64,000 nucleotides of DNA from Petrosia ficiformis (taxonomy: Eukaryota > Porifera > Demospongiae > Haplosclerida > Petrosiidae), in contig OX345645.1 of assembly GCA_947044365.1 (NCBI GenBank), forward strand, positions 390,074-454,073, in the 5' to 3' direction. Below are positions 13,101 to 42,752 of this stretch, piece after piece. The notes under the pieces were generated by a model. The model saw only the letters and a list, made by a program, of their open reading frames with translations. It was not told where the DNA came from and did no database searches. Numbering within the stretch: the first letter of the stretch is position 1; every line of letters starts with the position of its first letter. A program made the translations under genes and the position numbers.

Positions 13101-16100
13101 CTCCTTTTGGTATTGTTCTAAATGGACATAGTTTGGTGAGTAGGGTCCTGAATATTCATAAGATTACAAGACCACCCTCGATAGATAGATATATAAATAG
13201 AATCTGATAGACAGATAGATAGATAGATACATACATACATACATACATACATACATACATGCATGTATGCATGCGTAGGTAGCCAAGTAGGTAGGTACTA
13301 GGTGGATAGGTAGATGTACATGTACATGTACATAAACAGATACATAGATAGATAGATACATGGATGCATACATACAGGTATATACATACATACTAGATAC
13401 ATATAAATAGATACATAGATAGATACTTAGATAGACAGATAGATAGATATCAGATAGATACATGTACATGTACATGGATAAATAAATAGATAGATATATA
13501 GATAGATACATAGATAGATAGATACATGTACATGGATAGATACATACAGGTACATACATACATACTAGATAGTAGGTACATGTAAATAGATACATAGATA
13601 GATACTTAGATAGATACATAGATAGATACATAGATAGATATTAGATAGATAGATAGATATTAGATACATAGATAGATACATAGATAGATACATAGATGAT
13701 TTATGTTACTGTAGCGTCATGCACTCAAAGAGGACATGGAATTATTGTTACTGGACACAGCTAGTCAGTGCAAAGCTGTGATATGTTGTCGAGTTACACC
13801 ATTACAAAAGGTTGGATACAAAGGAAATGTACGTAAATGTAATTTCAATTTTACTTTAATGTCAGAAACGAGTTGTTGATTTGGTCAAACACCACAAGAG
13901 TGCTGTTACACTAGCTATTGGAGATGGAGCGAATGATGTTGGAATGATTAAAGGTACAGATCACATGATCATCACATGATCCCAACAACTATAATTTATT
14001 GAATACTTTAGCAGTGTTACCCCCAGGATAAATATTAAGGGTGGAGTAGTCCATCAGTAGTACATGTGGTTTGATCAACAATAATTGTTTGATCAATGTT
14101 ATAAAATTTTATTTTTCATCGTAAACTTTAAAATTAAAGGGTTGGGGGAGTGCCATGATACCATCCTTTGGAAGAAATGGTTCTTCACCCATCTCTTTAG
14201 TGTTCATTTGTATCTAAAATAAAGTCATTTATCATTTTTTTGTATCAATAAAGTATTATTCACTTCAGCTGCTCATATCGGTATTGGTATTAGTGGAGTA
14301 GAGGGTCAACAAGCTGTTTTGGCGAGTGACTATTCCTTTGGGCAGTTTAGGTACTCTTCCATCTATCTATCTATATATCTATCCAATCCTACATTTAACC
14401 CAACATCTGTCATCTATTTATCAATCTATCCAATATTACATTCTATTTATGTCCAATCTTTCCTCGTCCTATACAACCTGTCATCTAATCCTTCATTTAT
14501 TTACCCAATTCTTTCATCTATTTATCTATCAGATATCTGGAACGTTTGCTATTGGTTCATGGAAGATGGTCTTATCATCGTATGACTCTGTTTCTCAAAT
14601 ATTTCTTTTATAAGAACTTTGCTTTTGCTTTCAGTCAATTTATATTTGCTTTCTTCTGTGGATTTACGGCACAGGTATATTTATACGTATGTATGTATGT
14701 ATGTATGTATGTATGTATGTATGTATATATGTATTTGTGTATGTATGTATATACGTATGTGTGTATGTATGTATGTATGTATGTATGTATGTACAACTGT
14801 ATGTGTGTATGTATATATGTATTTGTGTATGTATGTATACACGTTTGTGTGTATGTATGTATGTGTGTATGTATGTATGTATGTATTTGTGTTTGTATGT
14901 ATGTGTGTATGTATGCATGTATGTATTTGTGTATGTATGTATGTGTGTATGTATGTATGTATATATGTTTGTGTGTATATATGTATGTGTGTATGTATGT
15001 ATGTATGTATGTGTGTATGTATGCATCTGTGTATGTATGTGTGTATGTATGTATGTATGTGTGTATGTACATATGTATGTGTGTATGTATGTATGTACAT
15101 ATATAAATATGTATGTAATATGTATGTATGTATAATGTACATGTATGTATGTATTGTATGTACGTACATGTATTTATGTATGTACATATGGAATGTATAG
15201 AATGTATGTACATGTACATTCATTATTCCTTTAGACATTGTATGATCCTACTTTCATTGCTGTGTATAATGTGATATACACTTCTCTTCCTGTCATTGTA
15301 CTTGGTATTCTGGACCAGGTAAATACACACACATACACACATACACAGATGAACACTTATCTCACTTCTTCCCTAGGATGTTACAGAGAAGAGCTGTCTA
15401 AAATTTCCAACTCTTTATATCGCTGGACAACAAAATAAACAATTCAATGCTTTCATATTTGTCCTGAGTCTTATAAGAGGAATAGCTGTGGCATTTACAG
15501 TGTTTTTTGTTCTCTTTGGTATTGTGTACCTTAATGTTTATGAAGAGGGATATGAATGGGATTATCAATCATTCTCATATGCTGCCTCTGGAGCTCTTGT
15601 TATCATTGTGAATCTACAGGTTAGTTAGTTAATAGATCACTGGACTTTATGACATGCAGTAAGAGATAGACAAACAGATAGACTTTCAGAGGAATGTAGT
15701 TTGCAGTAAGAGATGAACGGATAGACAGACAAATAGACAGACTTCAGATGATAGTAGATTGCAGATAGACATGCAGACATGTAGACAGATTTCAGATGAA
15801 GGAAGTTTGCACATAGGTAGAGAAATAGACATACGACTATACGCTACAGTAGCTGTGTCTCATTATTAAGCAAATACACATGCAATCAGATAATGTAGAC
15901 CTACATGTACATGTACCAAATGAATACTCATTATCAATTTCCTCCACACATAGATTGCACTGGACACTAACTATTGGAACCCTGCTATTCATATTGTCAT
16001 TTGGGGTAGTATATTGTCCTGGTTAGTTGTTCCACCTATTCTTAGTAATATACTAGGACTATATGTTCTTGACGCTGCTACCTATTGGGGTGTTGCCAAT

Positions 16101-18591
16101 GAAGTCTTAGCGAGTTCTCAATTCTGGTTTTACTGGATTTTAGCAACTGCCGTTGCCCTTCTTCCTATCATAGCGATGCGAGTGCTTATACTTCAATTTA
16201 AGCCAACTCTCTTGGATGATGTAAGGTTGTGGGAAACGACCAAAAGACAAAAGGAGCTGTTTGATAAAGTAAAGAAACAGTTTGCTACTAAAGAATCTCC
16301 GGAGTCATCAGTTACACCTCGTCTTCGTGTTCCTCTGCATGTTGCTCCTTGGAGGAGCAGTTATGCATTTGCTCATGAAGAAGGATTTGGTAATCTAATA
16401 GTTAGTGGTCGTTACCTGGGAGCATCTGAATCAGATGTTAAAAAAGAACGAGATAGGAGAGCAAATACTTGGATGCGTCGACCAAAAGCTAAAAAGTCTA
16501 GTAAATTTGGGTCTTTAGTACATGCCAGCCTACCTGCCGCTACTGCTGTCATTACAAGCTCTCTGGGCAAGAAAGCTTTGGATACAGTGGAGATTGCTGT
16601 TAACGAAGAAGAAGTTTTGATCAAGGGAAAAGATGATAATGTCGATGAAGAAAGAGAAAGAAAGGAAGATGAACAAGAGTCCCAAGTGGAACAGATGGAT
16701 TCGTGAGTATATAAATAAAATCCAGTCTTATGGTACCATTAGATATAGTAAAGGAGATACTGATAGATTTGTGAGTATATAAATAAAATCCAGTCTTATA
16801 CTGTAGTACCATTAGATATAGTAAAGGAGATACTGATAGATTTGTGAGTATATAAATAAAATCCAGTCTTATAGTACCATTAGATATAGTAAAGGAGATA
16901 CTGATAGATTTGTGAGTATATAAATAAAATCCAGTCTTATGGTACCATTAGATATAGTAAAGGAGATACTGATAGATTTGTGAGTATATAAATAAAATCC
17001 AGTCTTATAGTACCATTAGATATAGTAAAGGAGATACTGATAGATTTGTGAGTATATAAATAAAATTCAGTCTTGTGGTACCATTAGATATATATATAGT
17101 AGAGGAGATACTGATAGATTTGTGAGTATATAAATAAAATCCAGTCTTATAGTATCATTAGATATAGTAGAGGAGATACTGATAGATTTGTGAGTATATA
17201 AATAAAATCCAGTCTTGTGGTACCATTAGATATAGTAGAGGAGATACTGATAGATTTGTGAGTATATAAATAATTATTTATTGTCTAGTGATCATCATGT
17301 CAAAAGATTACTTACATATTAATAATATTGTGTGCAAGCCAAGAGTTAACCACTGCCTCTTCCTCTTTTTTATATTAGTACTGATAAAGATGCCATTCTG
17401 GACACTAAAACCTCAACAGTACCTGAGCAGTAAGTCATCTTTATAACAACTATTAAATGTGTGTAAGTATACTCAATATTATGTCATGTGATTTTGGTAT
17501 CTGAGTCATGTGATTTCAGTGTCTATAATTGCTTATTAATTTGCTAGCTGCGCAAAACAAAAAGAGCTATGGTACTGGAGTCAGTGTATATAATTACCTA
17601 ATATACAACATACTTTAATACATTGTACTACTCAAATTATTCTATTGGTACTATAAATAGTAGGTGGGTGATCATTACATCATATAGTAATTAGGTTTTT
17701 GTTACTATAAATAGTAGGTGGGTGATCATTACATCATATAGTAATTGGGTATGTTACTATAAATAGTAGGTGGGTGATCATTACATCATATAGTAATTAG
17801 GTTTTTGTTACTATAAATAGTAGGTGGGTGATCATTACATCATATAGTAATTGGGTATGTTACTATAAATAGTAGGTGGGTGATCATTACATCATATAGT
17901 AATTGGGTATGTTACTATAAATAGTATGGGGTGATAATTACATCATATAGTAATTAGGTTTTTGTTACTATAAATAGCAGGTGGGTGATCATTACATCAT
18001 ATAGTAATTGGGTTTTGTTACTATAAATAGTAGGGGTGATAATTACATCATATAGTAATTAGGTTTTTGTTACTATAAATAGTAGGTGGGTGATCATTAC
18101 ATCATATAGTAATTGGGTTTTTGGTACTATAAATTGTAGGTGGGTGATCATTACATCATACAGTAATTGGGTATGTTACTATAAATAGTAGGTGGGTGAT
18201 GATTTGTAGTGAAAGTTACATGTAAAAACTACCCACTCCTTTTCAAAAACTCTAACGTGTGTGACTGTGTGTCCTCACCTAATAATCTGCCAAACCATTT
18301 GCTTCTTCATATTTATAACCAATAATGAAATTGTTGTATTATAGTATGGTATAGTATAATAATTGTAGTTAGTATAAGGCATTGTACATGTTCTCACTCA
18401 ATTATTGTTTTATTCTGTGGTTTTTACAAGTATTACTATACTACTGTCCTTGTAAACATGTTTTTTTGGCATTGTGTTTATATTCTCAGGTATTAATATT
18501 CCTATATTCTCTTAAATTGTTATCTCTCTCCATCTTTTACTTGTTTATTATTCATTCTAGATCTTTAGAAACAGAAGAAACAGCTATGTAG
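2051..18591 (+). CDS. Phospholipid-transporting P4-ATPase, ATP8B type (lipid flippase)
   Basis: The spliced product is 1336 residues, typical of class I P4-ATPases. Motifs in order: N-terminal cytosolic segment and first membrane pair ([18 protein letters not shown]); the actuator-domain DGET motif split across exons 8/9; PISLYVT before the next helix; phosphorylation motif SDKTGTLTQN, with intron 16 falling between Lys and Thr; nucleotide-binding SPDEAALV and [34 protein letters not shown] at the hinge; then a C-terminal membrane block. PISLYVT and the block [19 protein letters not shown] mark a P4-ATPase, and the nearest remembered relatives are ATP8B1/ATP8B2. P4-ATPases move phospholipids to the cytosolic leaflet with a CDC50-type beta subunit, which is not encoded here. 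The C-terminal tail is long, hydrophilic and acidic. All catalytic residues are present, so it should be active. Confidence 0.93.
2780..2926. mobile_element. Short inverted-repeat element (MITE-like) in flippase intron 4
   Basis: The ends are CAGGGTTTCGTTTAG and, reverse-complemented, CAGGGTTTCATTCAG, flanking 147 bases. The interior has a G-rich run (2814-2828) and a later C-rich run. Flanks are TAATTAAT and TTAATTAT, compatible with a target duplication but not an exact one. No coding capacity. Confidence 0.5.
3622..3668. repeat. Dispersed repeat copy sharing GAGTATATATGGTACTA
   Basis: The segment AAGCCAACACAGAATAATGA followed by GAGTATATATGGTACTACAC recurs near-identically at 57491-57533 in the small-GTPase intron. 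Related termini occur at 6031-6059 and 6181-6206, so this is an interspersed family in this genome. Confidence 0.55.
4560..4920 (+). repeat. Degenerate minisatellite in flippase intron 9
   Basis: Repeats contain AGTATAGGAATGGGACTTAT and CTACAGTATAGGGCTGTGG in variable spacing, roughly 70-80 bp, with about five copies. No coding content. Confidence 0.6.
5129..5520 (+). repeat. 61-bp minisatellite carrying copies of the exon-10 splice donor
   Basis: The unit starts GTTAGTTTATTAATATATAA and ends with a near copy of the last ~11 exon bases (TATTATTAAGA, against exonic TATTATTGAGA). Donor-like GTTAG copies lie at 5141 (the real donor), 5202, 5263, 5387 and 5448, with a variant at 5320. About six copies. 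Confidence 0.75.
6031..6206. mobile_element. Inverted-repeat element with AGAGTATATATGGTA ends
   Basis: TAATTAGAGTATATATGGTA at 6031-6050 is mirrored by its reverse complement ending near 6206. A second direct copy lies at about 6092-6120, suggesting an internal duplication of ~60 bp. Located in flippase intron 11; non-coding. Confidence 0.5.
6660..7120 (+). repeat. Complex minisatellite (GAATAGGACAGTACATGTAC type)
   Basis: Variable units combine ACATATGAATAGGACAGTAC, TACATGTACATGTAGATATA and CAAATAGGATATTACATGTA. It fills most of flippase intron 14. Confidence 0.65.
8339..8508. mobile_element. MITE-like element with CAGTGTTCTGCCC terminal inverted repeats
   Basis: Ends are CAGTGTTCTGCCCA and its reverse complement TGGGCAGAACACTG, 170 bp in total. 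Flanks share GTATA on both sides. The interior has AATTAACCACCTCT repeats and TATATAGGCTACTGAGACAG. A related, longer copy lies at 39592-39874. Confidence 0.65.
9400..10050 (+). repeat. 36-bp minisatellite in flippase intron 24
   Basis: Unit of the form ACACACTAGTACTTTATTAC followed by ATGTACATGCATACGT, about 17 copies with small variants. The unit length is a multiple of three, so spurious open frames run through it on both strands. Confidence 0.85.
10277..10512 (+). repeat. 41-bp minisatellite in flippase intron 24
   Basis: About six copies of TAGCTACTTTGTACTAATTG followed by TAGTTGATACATCTAATGACA; T/G variants alternate at one position. Confidence 0.85.
10966..11933 (+). repeat. 119-bp minisatellite that repeats the 3' splice site and start of flippase exon 25
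   Basis: Nine copies of a unit holding ACAAAG|GTATATAACTCTAT, continuing GAACAAGAACTGACCTTA. Positions of the first exon-like G: 10966, 11069, 11188, 11307, 11426, 11545, 11664, 11783 and 11902; spacing is 119 after the first step of 103. Only the ninth copy continues into the conserved [15 protein letters not shown] coding sequence. The other copies diverge after 33 bases into ACATGTACATACGTACATAC and reach an in-frame stop. Confidence 0.9.
12310..12685 (+). repeat. Alternating ~60-bp minisatellite in flippase intron 26
   Basis: About six or seven copies of TACATTGTAGTTTCAATACA followed by CACTTGTATTAATACATA, alternating with and without an extra CATGTATA. Confidence 0.8.
12765..12942 (+). 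repeat. Decayed upstream copies of the exon-27 acceptor and exon start
   Basis: The exon starts (12903) AAACTGCCATTAATATTGGA then TATTCTTGTAAACTATTG. Upstream at ~12800 is ATAG|GAACTGCCATTTAATG continuing TTGGATATACTTGTAAAC, and at ~12838 ATAG|AAACTATCATTAATATTG. These look like two older duplicates of the junction. Confidence 0.7.
13178..13700 (+). repeat. (GATA)n and (ACAT)n microsatellite block in flippase intron 27
   Basis: Imperfect GATA, GATAGATACATA and ACAT tetranucleotides fill the intron up to the exon at 13715. Nothing else seen. Confidence 0.8.
14680..15170 (+). repeat. (TATG)n/(TGTG)n microsatellite, flippase intron 31
   Basis: Nearly 500 bases of TATG with TGTG and TATA interruptions begin a few bases after the donor at 14675. 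Overlapping MYVC- and IHTY-type reading frames here are repeat artefacts. Confidence 0.9.
16703..17275 (+). repeat. 68-bp minisatellite carrying copies of the exon-34 splice donor
   Basis: The unit begins GTGAGTATATAAATAAAATC and ends GGAGATACTGATAGATTT. Donor-like starts lie at 16703 (the real donor), 16771, 16844, 16912, 16980, 17048, 17122, 17190 and 17258. The exon ends GATGGATTC; the copies end GATAGATTT. Confidence 0.85.
17640..18205 (+). repeat. ~52-bp minisatellite in the last flippase intron
   Basis: About ten copies of TTACTATAAATAGTAGGTGG followed by GTGATCATTACATCATATAG and TAATTGGGTATG, with TTTTT/ATG variants. Confidence 0.85.
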
Positions 18592-18803
18592 TTACAGGAA
18601 TTTACCCCATTTTAGGATTGTGTAATTAACTAGTAATTAAGTTTATGAATTTATGAATATTTAAATATTTTTTAATCATCTGTACTTTTAAATAGTTTAA
18701 TATTATATTTTTAGGTTGTGTTGAGTTGAATTAAATGATAAGAAGGTTTTATGAAAAATTATGATTGAAATGATAAGTACAATTACAAGAGGTCATGAGG
18801 TCA

Positions 18804-19482
18804 TTATGAAGAACCATCAATACGTTCATCAACAGTTGGAATGGCAGCTTTCAACTTCTGCCATTGATCTAGAGAAAGAGATATTCCTACAAAAAAAAAA
18901 GAATAATTTGATTAATTAAATAATGAAGTTGAATTCCACATACCTTTTCTTCCTGGTTTCATTTCACTACTACCGTCGTCATAGTACTCTCTAATATCTA
19001 CCATTATCTTTCCCTTGAATGTTCGAACACCAACAAAACGTTTAGTGGAAAGCTATGAATAAAACAAAACTTACTATTAAACTACTATAATTATTTCAAA
19101 TTAAGCAAACTGATAATGTCCTATCAGATTCACATGCCAGTGGACTCATTCCCAGTATTATGAAAACCAATCCTCATTCCAGTGAATAATAATGCACATC
19201 AGACTCATTCCCAGTATTATAAAAACCAATTAATGGCCATCAGACTCATTCCCAGTATGGTCAGCTATCTTTCTTACTGGAATTAGTTCATCATCGCAAT
19301 CAGGGTTCGGTTTTGCTGCTGCGGCTGCTGCTTCCTTCTTTGCAAATTTCTTCTTCGCCTTGACCTGCAAAATATTATTTAAATAATGAAGCTATTCTAT
19401 TTTAATCCATTCTCACCCCAGTATCTTCAGGATCATCAGAGTCATCAATGAATTCTTGTGATATGTTCTTTCTTTTAGACAT
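18804..19482 (-). CDS. SUB1: Activated RNA polymerase II transcriptional coactivator p15 (SUB1/PC4)
   Basis: Four exons on the minus strand (19482-19417, 19364-19278, 19052-18944, 18886-18804) give 345 bases, 114 residues plus stop, close to the ~127 residues of the human protein. The N-terminus has Ser/Asp-rich and Lys/Ala-rich parts ([30 protein letters not shown]), matching the regulatory region. The C-terminal PC4 fold is clear: [51 protein letters not shown]4 binds single-stranded DNA as a dimer and acts as a transcription cofactor and chromatin/repair protein in the nucleus. It lies tail-to-tail with the flippase (212-bp spacer) and head-to-head with IQGAP. The start is the first ATG of the open frame. 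Confidence 0.95.
19110..19260 (-). repeat. Short repeats in a SUB1 intron
   Basis: CAGACTCATTCCCAGTAT, or close variants, recurs about three times with AAAACCAATT. It lies in SUB1 intron 2 between the exons ending at 19278 and starting at 19052. Confidence 0.55.
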
Positions 19483-19719
19483 AATGAGGTGGGCGTGGCA
19501 TAACATCATGACCACACCCATGTATAACAATATTCATAGTTCAATCAGAAAGATTTGAAGCTGCATCACCGAGTTTGCAAGTAGGGGCGAGAGAAGAGCT
19601 CGCCATATTGCTTTCTTTTGTTTTGATATCAAACTGAAGACATCTTGGATAAACTAGAGAAGAATCTGTGAACCATTTCTGAATCCTCCTTTTGGAGGCA
19701 AACATTCAGCCATTCAAAC
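19483..19719. promoter_or_regulatory. Divergent SUB1/IQGAP spacer, candidate bidirectional promoter
   Basis: 237 bases separate the two start codons. The stretch 19560-19720 is less AT-rich than nearby introns and free of microsatellites, as expected for promoter or 5' UTR sequence. No specific factor site is claimed. Confidence 0.4.
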
Positions 19720-38136
<18,417 letters not shown>

Positions 38137-38459
38137 TTAAGGGTTATTAATTAATCAATATTTCCAAATTAACTCCTTTTTTTTGTTTTTGTTATCAAAA
38201 CAGATTATAATTAGTTATAATTACACTATTACAGTTTGAATGTATGTTTAAATGTTTTTCCTCTCACGCGCATACAACATCATTATATATATATATATAT
38301 ATATATAACACTTTTTTGTGTGTTGAACATATTTCCTTGAATTTAAATAAAATTTATGAATAATTAAAATTTTAATTATTTTGCTTGCCCACCCACTATT
38401 GTTGCAATTGCGAATGCCCCCTTCAACGACATCCAAGCTTGTCTGTATACTTGAGCAAT
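38137..38459. other. IQGAP-UNC13 intergenic spacer
   Basis: 323 bases between the IQGAP stop and the UNC13 start, same orientation. AT-rich, with an (AT)n run at 38284-38306. It must hold the IQGAP 3' UTR and the UNC13 promoter; no specific signal is claimed. Confidence 0.6.
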
Positions 38460-41400
38460 ATGGCTCTAACTCTTTGGGTACATGGTGAGTTTAATATTAT
38501 AATTATATATTATATATATATATATTGTTTTTATGTCAACAGTGAATCAGGCAAGAATTGAGCTTTCATCTGGTGAGTTGCTGTTTCAATTATATATTAT
38601 TTTGTCTTTCTTTCTATCTATGTATGTATATATGTATGTATGTATTTATTTGTCTATTTATTAAAAGAAGATGTTCAGACAGCTGTACATGTTAAGGTAC
38701 AGGACATTACCAAGACAACAAGCAAAGCATCATCAACAAGACCAGTATGGGATGAAGATTTTCAATTGTAAGTTAATAATAATATATAATTATATATAAT
38801 TATATATAATTATTCAATGTTTACACTATCATCTGGAGCTAGGCCAGTGCAGCTGTTCACTGTTTAGGTATGATTCCATGTAAAATTGGAATGAAACAGA
38901 ACCAAACTCATAGATGTAGGAAAATGAATTTGATCATGGGGGCACATCAAAATATATGATTTTTAGATTACACAATAACCTGCAAATGTTATTATTACAC
39001 CTTACTGTATATTGGGCAGTGCAAATCTCCATAATTATTATATGCATGGGCCATGCTCCCATGGAATGTTATCCATGAGGTCCAGTGTCCCCCTATGCAT
39101 CATATGCCACTGAAACTGTGGTTAGTTGGTACACCTTAGATAATTGTATCAAAACACTTCAGTTTAGTTTGTGGGTATGTCCAGTGCAATTTCCTCCCCT
39201 CAAGACACATTTTCTTTGTCAGTTAAGCCACCATAGCTAGTAAAGATGGTGTCTTTGTAAGTTGCAAGTTTCTGTCGTTGTAGAGTTTAAAGCATGGTTC
39301 AATGCAAAATAGTTGATATAACCAAATTACATGAGCTATGGAATGCAATTAAAAATTAATTAGTCACTTGAAGGTTTGTATCTGCCTCCTTGGCATGGGA
39401 AGGAATTATGTAATTTGAAAGGTATTCATTTGTCGGCAAAATTCTGTGGACAGAACAAATTTACTTATCAATCCATATTTTCCCCATACTCCTTCCTCAT
39501 GCATTAATTAAGTTGATATAGTCAAAATTGAATGTGTATTATCAAAATATAATTGTAATCTAGTTCATGAGTGTGAGACTTATATAGCCTACACTGATGG
39601 GCACAGATTGGGAATAACCACCACTTGGCATGAATTAACCACCTCTATGAATTGATCACTTCTCAGCATGAATTAACCACCTTGCAGCATGAACTAATCA
39701 CTTCTCAGCATGAATTAACCACCTTGCAGCATGAACTAATCACCTCTCAGCATGAATTATCCAGCACTCAGATGAATTAACCACCTCTCAGATCTCGCAT
39801 ATACATGTACATATATAGGCTATTGAGACAGTAGTTAGAATCCAACCACCACTCTGAATATCCTGAGCAGAACAATATAATATATATATATGTGATATTA
39901 TATACAAAATAAGTACTTTATAATATTACCTGTTATGATAGCATGTGAATCAGTTTTGTATTATAAACTAACATGATAGTGTTTTGTCATAACTGTTTAT
40001 TGTTGTTGTTGTTACCATGGTGATATTTGTGTTTCTATAGTGAATTGAGTCAAATAGTTGGATCATTAAGAGTGGAGCTAATAACTTCATCATTTTTGCG
40101 TAGTCAACTTTTAGGATTGGTTTTAATTCCACTTTACTCAATTCGACATTCAAATAAGGTTTGAGAGACAGACAGACAGGCAGACAGAGGGAGGGAGGGA
40201 TGAGGGAGGGAGATTGTTTATTTGTTTGTACTGTACATGTAATAATAAATTTGTACTCAAATGATTGAACTTGTAAACATGTTTTTGGAATTTTATTTGC
40301 TGAGAGGTAGGAAATTACCAGGAAATTATTACACATACACATTTAACAATGTTTGTTGGTATGTAATTACTATGTTGTATATGTATAAATTAATTATACA
40401 TGTATAATTGTATATAATTATGTAGATTATGTACATAAGTATTATAATACTTTGTATTGTAAGGCTGTATATGTACATGTACATTGTACAGCATTTGTAT
40501 GTATGTACATATGTACATAATGTACATATGTACATACATACATACATACTTACGCTGTACAATGTACATGTACATATACAGCCTTACAATATAATGTACA
40601 TACATACATTCTTACATGTACATGTGTGACTATATATATGAATAACTGTTTATGTATGCATGTATGAATCTCTGACATTGTTTGTAGCCTTCTCCAGGAA
40701 GTTGGTCAACCCTCTATATACGTTCTCCAAGTGATACTCTTGAAGCTACACAACATGTCCTTAAACTGGATGCTTATTTTGAACTACCAAAAGGTTCTCA
40801 TCAAACTGTCTAAGCCATCCATCCATCAATCATCCAATAGTCCATTAGACGATTTGTCTATCTATCAATCAATCATCCAGTGGTCCATTAGTCCATTTGT
40901 CTATATTCTAATACTATAGTCTATCTATCAATCAATCATCCAATGGTCCATTAGACGATTTGTCTATCTATCAATCAATCATCCAATAGTCCATTAGACG
41001 ATTTGTCTATCTATCAATCAATCATCCAATGGTCCATTTGTCTATATTCTAATACTATAGTCTATCTATCAATCAATCATCCAATAGTCCATTAGTCTAT
41101 TTGTCTATCTATCAATCAATCATACAATGGTCCATTTGTCTATATTCTAATACTATAGTCTATCTATCAATCAATCATCCAATGGTCCATTAGTCCATTT
41201 GTCTATCATCCAATACTGTAGTCCATTTGTCCATCCAGCAATCTTCCGATATTTAAAGGGTCATTTTATTATTATTACTGTAGGACTTTCACAAACAGAT
41301 GCTGAAGAATTGGAAAAGAAACTAAAGTCAATGTCAAGCATATTGGCAGATGAAGTATGTGTGTGTGTCTGTATGTGTATATATGTTGGTATGTATGTAT

Positions 41401-42328
41401 GTATGTATGTATGTATGTATGTATGTATGTATGTATGTATGTATGTATGTATGTACATGTATGTATGTATGTATGTACATGTATGTATGTATGTATGTAT
41501 GTGTCTGTGTTGTTGCATGTGTGCACACAAATACATGTATGAACAATGTATCCGTGGTAACTAAGTGTCTCACATTCCTACTCATTTTCCTCTCTCAGCT
41601 GCAAACTCTTGACGAGCAACACACCAAGCTAGTCACAAAATCTGTCCCACTTCCAGACAGAGGTGTGGGAAAATACAAGTATTTGTATGAGAAGTGTTCA
41701 TTGCTTGATGTAAATATTCGTAATGGCTCTCCTTTATCCGTACATTCTTCTGGTTCCACTAACTCTCTGAATAATGCACACGATACTGAGGATACAGAAG
41801 ACAATAAAGGAGAATCTATAGCTCGAAGAAGATGGAGAGTTCTAGAAAATCCTTTATTTCAAAAAGAGGTATATACATGTAGTTACATGTTTTCATGTGT
41901 ATGTGTACATACTGTATATACATGTATATATGTGTATATATTTATATGTATATATGTTTTTACATACATGTATATACATATGTACATGTACATTTGTATA
42001 TATAGATGGCTGAAATGCTGAAACGTGATGGAGGGAATAGAAAAGGCAAAAAGAAATATAATCCAGCAATGGCTGAACTGTGAGTTAGAAAATATGTAGA
42101 CACAGAGACACACACACACAAATACATGCATCTATGCATGTGTCTGTGTGTGTGTCTTTGTGTCTACATATAGACAGACAGACAGACAGACAGACAAACA
42201 GCTACATAAATATAGCCTGGGGGTGAGGTCTCATATAGCTACACCTCGTGCTGTATGAGCTTCTCTACCCCACCCCTCATGCTACATTTCCTGTACAGCA
42301 CTCGCACTAGTGCTTTAACTAATACATA

Positions 42329-42393
<65 letters not shown>

Positions 42394-42719
42394 ATGTCTC
42401 TATGTTTGGTTGTCTAGTTTGTCAAATTATACATTTTTTTCCTTTTAGTGTAAGCCATCTTCATGTGCTTGAGTCGGAACAAACATGTAGAAGAAATGTA
42501 CGTATGTATGTATATACATGTATGTATGTATGTATGTATCATAGTATGTATGTATGTATGTATGTATGTATGTATGTACGTATGTATGTATGTATGTATG
42601 TACATCTATGTATGTATGTATGTATCATAGTATCTATGTATGTATGTATGTATGTATGTATGTATGTATGTATGTATGTATGTATGTACATATATGTATG
42701 TATGTATGTATGTATGTAC

Positions 42720-42752
<33 letters not shown>

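Larger units (their letters stand above)
2051..18591 (+). other. Exon map of the ATP8B-type flippase
   Basis: Exons inferred from GT..AG boundaries, phase and homology: 2051-2120, 2222-2356, 2475-2536, 2592-2705, 3109-3207, 3460-3524, 3789-3861, 3924-3994, 4190-4272, 5034-5140, 5882-5963, 6235-6293, 6351-6425, 6494-6615, 7155-7244, 7509-7563, 7617-7700, 7794-7886, 8081-8147, 8226-8305, 8564-8629, 8915-9097, 9164-9261, 9313-9349, 11902-12003, 12057-12096, 12903-13135, 13715-13810, 13866-13953, 14269-14350, 14533-14674, 15235-15318, 15377-15619, 15954-16702, 17379-17429, 18561-18591. They total 4011 bases, divisible by three. Junctions are exact wherever phase and homology agree. The first two exons and last two exons rest on splice phase alone. 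Confidence 0.82.

Noticed and set aside
14546..15238. Up to 190-codon MYVC/IHTY frames
   Set aside because: TATG array frames. Only the first part (14533-14674), a flippase exon, is coding.
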